Assembly: GCA_002451555.1 (NCBI GenBank)
Contig: DKCU01000040.1
Location: forward strand, 1 to 9,484
DNA from: Candidatus Segatella albertsiae
GTDB taxonomy: Bacteria; Bacteroidota; Bacteroidia; Bacteroidales; Bacteroidaceae
Length of the DNA stretch: 9,484 nucleotides
Direction: 5' to 3'
The notes beneath the pieces were generated by a model. The model was not told the DNA's origin. It worked only from the letters and a program-made list of their open reading frames with translations, and ran no database searches. Positions 5,953 to 9,484 of the stretch are shown in pieces; the stretch's first letter is position 1; each line of letters starts with the position of its first letter. A program made the translations under genes and the position numbers.

Positions 5953-6587
5953 ATATAGTATTCCGCTGTATCTACGAGTCCAGCCCTCAATGCATACTTC
6001 GTTGCCTCATGCACATTGTTTACTTTCAGCTTTCTGAAGATGTTCTTGCGATGGGTGTTGACGGTGTGGAAGCTAGAGAATCTTTTGTCGGCGATTTCCT
6101 TGGTCGTCATGCCGAGGGCGATGTCCTTCAGTATCTCAGTCTCCGTCTTGGTCAGGTTCACTTTCTCTTCGACCTCGTGCTGTGGAGCCAAGAGCACCTC
6201 GGTCATGCGTTGGCAGATGTATCGGCTGCCATGCATGCAATACTTCACCGCTTCCTTGATTTCCGACATCGGACTTTCCTTCAAAAGAATACTAAACTGC
6301 ATACTGCTAGCGATGAGCACACGCACGAAGTCGGCACTCAGGTCCTCACTGAAGAGCAACCAACGGGTATGCGTGAACCGCTGGTTGAGGATGAGCAGTT
6401 CGTCGGCATCATTAATGTCGAATGTAGTGTAGTCGAGTATCACCACCGTGTCGTCATTCTCCTTCAGCGCAAGCATCAGCTCCGCCTTGTCCTCCGTGTA
6501 TTTCCATTCCACTCCCTCGATGTCCTGCAAGATGTATATCATGCCGGCACGGGTAATATCCTGTCTATCCGCTAACAATATTTTCAT
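5949..6587 (-). CDS. NarL/LuxR-type response regulator transcription factor
   Basis: The 212-residue protein has an N-terminal receiver (about 1-120) and a C-terminal LuxR-type helix-turn-helix (about 143-205; LTKTETEILKDIALGMTTKE, then TVNTHRKNIFRKL). Receiver residues are D7, the likely phosphoacceptor D52 in VILDYTTFD, S80 and K103. The second residue of the usual acidic pair is R8 instead of Asp or Glu, so metal binding and phosphorylation may be altered. No sensor kinase is adjacent, so it appears to be an orphan. The start was chosen because MKILLADRQD is the first receiver strand. The Shine-Dalgarno signal is weak. It lies 178 bp downstream of the outer-membrane-protein gene and is separated from it by a hairpin, so it is probably transcribed separately. 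Its targets are unknown. Confidence 0.93.
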   Translation of the reverse strand: MKILLADRQDITRAGMIYILQDIEGVEWKYTEDKAELMLALKENDDTVVILDYTTFDINDADELLILNQRFTHTRWLLFSEDLSADFVRVLIASSMQFSILLKESPMSEIKEAVKYCMHGSRYICQRMTEVLLAPQHEVEEKVNLTKTETEILKDIALGMTTKEIADKRFSSFHTVNTHRKNIFRKLKVNNVHEATKYALRAGLVDTAEYYI

Positions 6588-6631
6588 TGTGCAAAATATT
6601 AATACATTACTTATTAAAATAAAATAGGTAT

Positions 6632-6648
6632 GTTCTATTTATTAGAAC
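6632..6648. promoter_or_regulatory. Inverted repeat upstream of the response regulator gene
   Basis: GTTCTA at 6632-6637 and TAGAAC at 6643-6648 are perfect 6-bp arms with a 5-bp spacer, centred 53 bp upstream of the response-regulator start. It could be an operator or a weak leader hairpin. No TAnnTTTG element is recognised in this leader, so its position relative to the promoter is unknown. Confidence 0.35.
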
Positions 6649-6653
6649 GATAT

Positions 6654-6686
6654 TTCCCATAAATTATTATAGCATTCCCATAAGTT
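6654..6686. promoter_or_regulatory. 21-bp-pitch direct repeat TTCCCATAA(A/G)TT upstream of the response regulator gene
   Basis: TTCCCATAAATT at 6654-6665 and TTCCCATAAGTT at 6675-6686 match at 11 of 12 bases with a 21-bp pitch, two helical turns. On the minus strand the core is TTATGGGAA. The pair lies 67-99 bp upstream of the response-regulator start, where an activator site would be expected. The protein that would bind it is unknown. Confidence 0.42.
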
Positions 6687-6715
6687 TTATACCGACCTAC
6701 CCTATAAACCCAAAC

Positions 6716-6748
6716 TACCCTTACGCAGCGTTTCGCTGCGTAAGGGTA
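6716..6748 (-). terminator. Strong hairpin after the outer-membrane-protein gene
   Basis: TACCCTTACGCAGCG (6716-6730) pairs perfectly with 6734-6748 around a TTT loop, a 15-bp GC-rich stem in otherwise AT-rich DNA. It begins 17 bp past the minus-strand stop of the 852-residue gene. The minus-strand tail is GTTTGGGTTTATAGG, T-rich but without an uninterrupted T-run, and the plus side has no T-run. I call it a probable terminator or 3'-end-stabilising hairpin. Confidence 0.6.
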
Positions 6749-6765
6749 TCACATTGAGTATATCG

Positions 6766-9324
6766 TTAGAATGACATGAGGAATCCCATGCGGATGCCCC
6801 ACTTGCTGATATTTCCATGATCCAGGTAGTTCAGACGGCGCACGTAGTCGATGCCGAAGAACTTGAAGATGTTGTGCACACCAGCCACTACCTCCCAGTA
6901 AGGAGTCTTTCCGAAACTGTAAGAGTTGTTCGGGAACTTGAAGAGCAGCGGGTCGTCCACGTTCTTGGTAGGGTCGTTCTTGCTGGTCAAGTCGCCCCAT
7001 ACACCCTTCACTGCCACATACTCACGCCACTTCAGCTTCTTGATGAGCGGAATGCGGTTCAAGAGCTTTCCGTTCATATCCCAAGCCACTGACCAGAATA
7101 TCTGTCGGTCGCTGAGGAACTCCCAATCTTTCATCATGCTGACTGTCGCCTCCTGCTCGAAGATGGAGAGGTTGACAGGTGGTTGCACGAGCATGGAGAA
7201 TGGCACTTTGTTCCACTGTATCTTACCTGTCACATTGAAGTCCATGTAACCGAAGCTGCCGAGCCACTGACGCTTGTAGATGCCCAGGGTCGTGAGATTG
7301 CTCTTATACTGACCGCCCATGAAGCCATCGAAGCCCATGGTGTGGCTCAATGTTATCTCAGGACTATCGAGGTTGATAGGCAATCGCTGCTGCTTGGTGT
7401 TGACATAGGTCACACCCGGGTTGTAGTCGAAGCCCACACTTGCCTCGGTGGTACGTATCTTCTTCACTTCCGTGCCGTCGCTTACCTTGAAGTAATGCAG
7501 GTTGCCGACGGTGCGGTTACTCTGCCAGCGCAAGCTGGTGTCGAAGCGGAAGCCCCAGTCGGTCTCGTAGGTGAATCCCACCTTCTGGCGCTGGTAGAGA
7601 TACATCTGGTCCTGCTTGGTGGCACGGATGGTCATGAAGAAGTTGTCCTTGTTGTGCAAGAGGTTGTCGTCGGAAGGCGACGTGATGTCGTGGCCCACCT
7701 CGACGGTAAACTTGCGCATCGGGAACTCAAACGGACTGTTCTTTTTCTTGTTCAATGAGTAAGTGAAAATATGTCCGTAATACCAGTCATGGCTCTTCAT
7801 ACCGTATGCCCCGTAGCCATCCCAGAAGAAGTGTGGGTTGAGGGCAGCCATCGTGCGACCAGCGAGACGCAAGCGCACGCCATCCACGAAGTTGTTTGAA
7901 ATAAATGTGTTGACAGGACCGAGGTCGAAGGTGCTACGCTTCTCCCCGTTCTTGTCGGTCTTGTGAGCCACCTCGACGTAGTTCTCCATCAAGGCACGCA
8001 CACAGAAGATGATGTACTTGAATCCCTTGGAGTTCTCCATGCGATGGATGAAACTGTCCATCGACGACTCGCTCTTGGTCAAATCCACCTGTCGGTACTT
8101 GTTCCAGTAAGCCTCGTCACGATTCATGGCATCCATGTCGTGCCGCACCTTCGCCTTGCCCTTGAAGAGTTGCTTCGGCAATTCGTCGAAGGCATAGTCG
8201 GTGAGTCGCGTGTTGCGCACCACCAGCAGGTCTTGCAAGAGTTTGTTGGCATGTATCTCTGCCACCATATCGTCCTTGGAGAGCACCCACTCGCCATTGT
8301 CGAGCTTGGTATATTCCTGTTCTATCTTCATGTCCTGCACCCAGTTGACATCGGTGTTGTGAGGCATATAGAGATTGCACTTCTTCACATGGAGGGTGCT
8401 GTCGGCAAGCACATACAGTTCGCCACGGAAACCGAAGTCCTGCGAGTTGGCAGGGATAAACTGCAAGTGATAGCACTTGTCTCTATCCACATACACCGTG
8501 TCCTCGATGTAGAAATGATAGAAAGACACGGCTGTGCGACCTATCGGTGACGGGAACGGATACTGCAAGAGGCGCACGTAGTCGTCGTAGATATCCACGT
8601 CGGTGAACACCTCCTTGAGGGCGGTGTTCAGAATTTCACCTGTCTGGATAATCTGTCCGATACCATTGCTCTGCTGACCCTTGATGATGTCCTTCTCGGT
8701 CTTTGGGTCCTTGCGATAGATATGCTGGGACACCGTCTCATCGACGCTGACAGGCAGGATGAGCTTGCCATTGTAAGGCGAGGTCTCCACCTGGTCGAGA
8801 AGGTACTGACGCTTGCTGAAGAACTTGTTTTCGAGCTGTTCCTTCTTCAGGTCGTTGAGCGACAGGGTTATCTTCTGGTACTTGTCATATTGATAATAAG
8901 GATGATTGGTCAAGTCCGTCTTCTTCTTGGCGGCGATGACACGCTTCATCAGTTCCACGGCAGGGTTGTCCTTGCGAGTATATTTGCCACGCTTGGACTT
9001 GACCACCACCTCGGTAAGCTTATGACTGTCGTCCTTGAGCTTCACCTCGATGAAGTTGGTCTTCTCATCGACCTTGACGGTAGTCGATTTGTAGCTTAAC
9101 GCTGAGACCGTGAGCATCCACCCTGGATGCTTCTCGATGGTAAACTTACCTTCGCCGTCGCTGGAGACTGCTATCTTGTGCCCTCGATACTGCACACTGG
9201 CATACGACACGGCGAAGCCGTCCTCATCTATGACACGACCCGTCAGTTTTTCCTGAGCCATCAGCTGTACGACTGAGACTACCCAAAGAACTACTATCAA
9301 ATAAAACCTTCCTAAAATCTTCAT
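6766..9324 (-). CDS. DUF5686-type outer-membrane protein with N-terminal carboxypeptidase-regulatory-like domain
   Basis: This is an 852-residue exported protein. Residues 1-23 form a signal peptide, with likely cleavage after LMA before Q24. About 26-97 form a beta-sandwich of the CarboxypepD_reg type (LTGRVIDEDG at 27-36). From about 110 the sequence matches the DUF5686 pattern as I know it: NPAVELMKRVI (120-130), YYQYDKYQKI (143-152), FYIEDTVYVD (271-280) and FGFRGELYVL (297-306). The C-terminal half (about 470-852) is rich in alternating aromatic/polar strands. It contains PYWEVVAGVHNIFKFFGIDY (808-827) and ends in Phe, as expected of an outer-membrane beta-barrel (inference). The family's biochemical function is not established. 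No TonB box or SusD partner was recognised. Its start codon follows an AGGT in an AT-rich leader, and a 37-bp repeat array begins six bases upstream. A 15-bp hairpin follows the stop. Confidence 0.9.
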   Translation of the reverse strand: MKILGRFYLIVVLWVVSVVQLMAQEKLTGRVIDEDGFAVSYASVQYRGHKIAVSSDGEGKFTIEKHPGWMLTVSALSYKSTTVKVDEKTNFIEVKLKDDSHKLTEVVVKSKRGKYTRKDNPAVELMKRVIAAKKKTDLTNHPYYQYDKYQKITLSLNDLKKEQLENKFFSKRQYLLDQVETSPYNGKLILPVSVDETVSQHIYRKDPKTEKDIIKGQQSNGIGQIIQTGEILNTALKEVFTDVDIYDDYVRLLQYPFPSPIGRTAVSFYHFYIEDTVYVDRDKCYHLQFIPANSQDFGFRGELYVLADSTLHVKKCNLYMPHNTDVNWVQDMKIEQEYTKLDNGEWVLSKDDMVAEIHANKLLQDLLVVRNTRLTDYAFDELPKQLFKGKAKVRHDMDAMNRDEAYWNKYRQVDLTKSESSMDSFIHRMENSKGFKYIIFCVRALMENYVEVAHKTDKNGEKRSTFDLGPVNTFISNNFVDGVRLRLAGRTMAALNPHFFWDGYGAYGMKSHDWYYGHIFTYSLNKKKNSPFEFPMRKFTVEVGHDITSPSDDNLLHNKDNFFMTIRATKQDQMYLYQRQKVGFTYETDWGFRFDTSLRWQSNRTVGNLHYFKVSDGTEVKKIRTTEASVGFDYNPGVTYVNTKQQRLPINLDSPEITLSHTMGFDGFMGGQYKSNLTTLGIYKRQWLGSFGYMDFNVTGKIQWNKVPFSMLVQPPVNLSIFEQEATVSMMKDWEFLSDRQIFWSVAWDMNGKLLNRIPLIKKLKWREYVAVKGVWGDLTSKNDPTKNVDDPLLFKFPNNSYSFGKTPYWEVVAGVHNIFKFFGIDYVRRLNYLDHGNISKWGIRMGFLMSF

Positions 9325-9330
9325 ACCTAT

Positions 9331-9441
9331 TTATTATATATCGACCTGCTATCGAGAATCGAACTTTTTATTGTATATCGAACTGTTATTGAGAATCGAA
9401 CTATTTATTGTATATCGAACTGCTATTGAGAATCGACCTTA
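9331..9441. repeat. Three contiguous 37-bp repeats with an internal 18/19-bp octamer period
   Basis: Units lie at 9331-9367, 9368-9404 and 9405-9441, with no spacers between them. Each contains the octamer ATCGA(A/C)CT twice. The six octamers start at 9340, 9358, 9377, 9395, 9414 and 9432, alternating 18 and 19 bp. The array ends six bases upstream of the DUF5686-type gene start and thus lies in its leader or promoter. The 37-bp unit is not a multiple of three and the units contain stop codons, so it is not coding. No TAnnTTTG promoter element was found between 9325 and 9484. The last 43 bases (9442-9484) are AT-rich with no recognised gene. Confidence 0.88.
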
Positions 9442-9484
9442 TTATATATAATATTCTTTTATTATATGAGTCCACTTGAAAAAG

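Noticed and set aside
5895..6575. A 226-codon open frame on the plus strand over the response regulator gene
   Set aside because: Its first part is the translated octamer repeat (FLPFYLFTFLP-like) and the rest is antisense to a clear receiver and LuxR-type domain.
7183..7758. Plus-strand open frames inside the DUF5686-type gene, including 7963-8550
   Set aside because: They are antisense to a continuous 852-codon gene with a signal peptide and barrel-like C-terminus, and they show no domain of their own.
6766..9324. A SusC-type TonB-dependent transporter
   Set aside because: The N-terminal CarboxypepD-like domain is shared with SusC. However, there is no recognisable plug domain or TonB box, the length is shorter, and the following sequence fits DUF5686. 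No SusD gene is adjacent.
9331..9441. A small CRISPR array
   Set aside because: The 37-bp units are directly contiguous and vary only by point differences. There are no unique spacers and no cas genes, so it is a tandem repeat.

Overview
The window looks like a stretch of a Bacteroidales chromosome, most likely Prevotella/Segatella-like (inference). The reasons are a fused hybrid two-component system, a DUF5686-type outer-membrane protein, a promoter with the Bacteroidetes TTTG / TAnnTTTG elements, and AT-rich intergenic DNA with weak Shine-Dalgarno signals. All four convincing genes lie on the minus strand, so they are transcribed from right to left.

Layout in the direction of transcription: 9331-9441 holds three contiguous 37-bp repeats just upstream of a gene for an 852-residue secreted/outer-membrane protein (6766-9324), which is followed by a strong hairpin (6716-6748). 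Next come a short leader with direct and inverted repeats and a NarL/LuxR-type response regulator (5949-6587). A 374-bp gene-free region (5575-5948) follows, with an octamer tandem repeat, a terminator-type hairpin, a possible small plus-strand RNA and a well-formed lacI promoter/operator. Then come a LacI/PurR-type repressor (4555-5574), a 133-bp spacer with direct and inverted repeats, and a 1453-residue hybrid two-component system (60-4421). The last 59 bases carry no recognisable gene.

The LacI-type repressor and the hybrid sensor are the kinds of regulators that control carbohydrate-use loci in Bacteroidetes. No SusC/SusD pair, glycoside hydrolase, transporter or sugar-metabolism gene is visible, so their targets must lie outside the window or be inferred from binding sites. 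The one strong operator is a PurR/LacI-like palindrome exactly over the -33 element of the lacI promoter, which suggests autorepression. The response regulator has no sensor kinase beside it, and the outer-membrane protein has no visible functional partner.

I see no complete new biological system. The best leads are non-coding: the 37-bp array with an octamer recurring every 18/19 bp, the possible small RNA divergent from lacI that could pair with the lacI leader, two 21-bp-pitch direct repeats upstream of regulator genes, and in-frame tandem repeats in both linkers around the receiver domain of the hybrid sensor.
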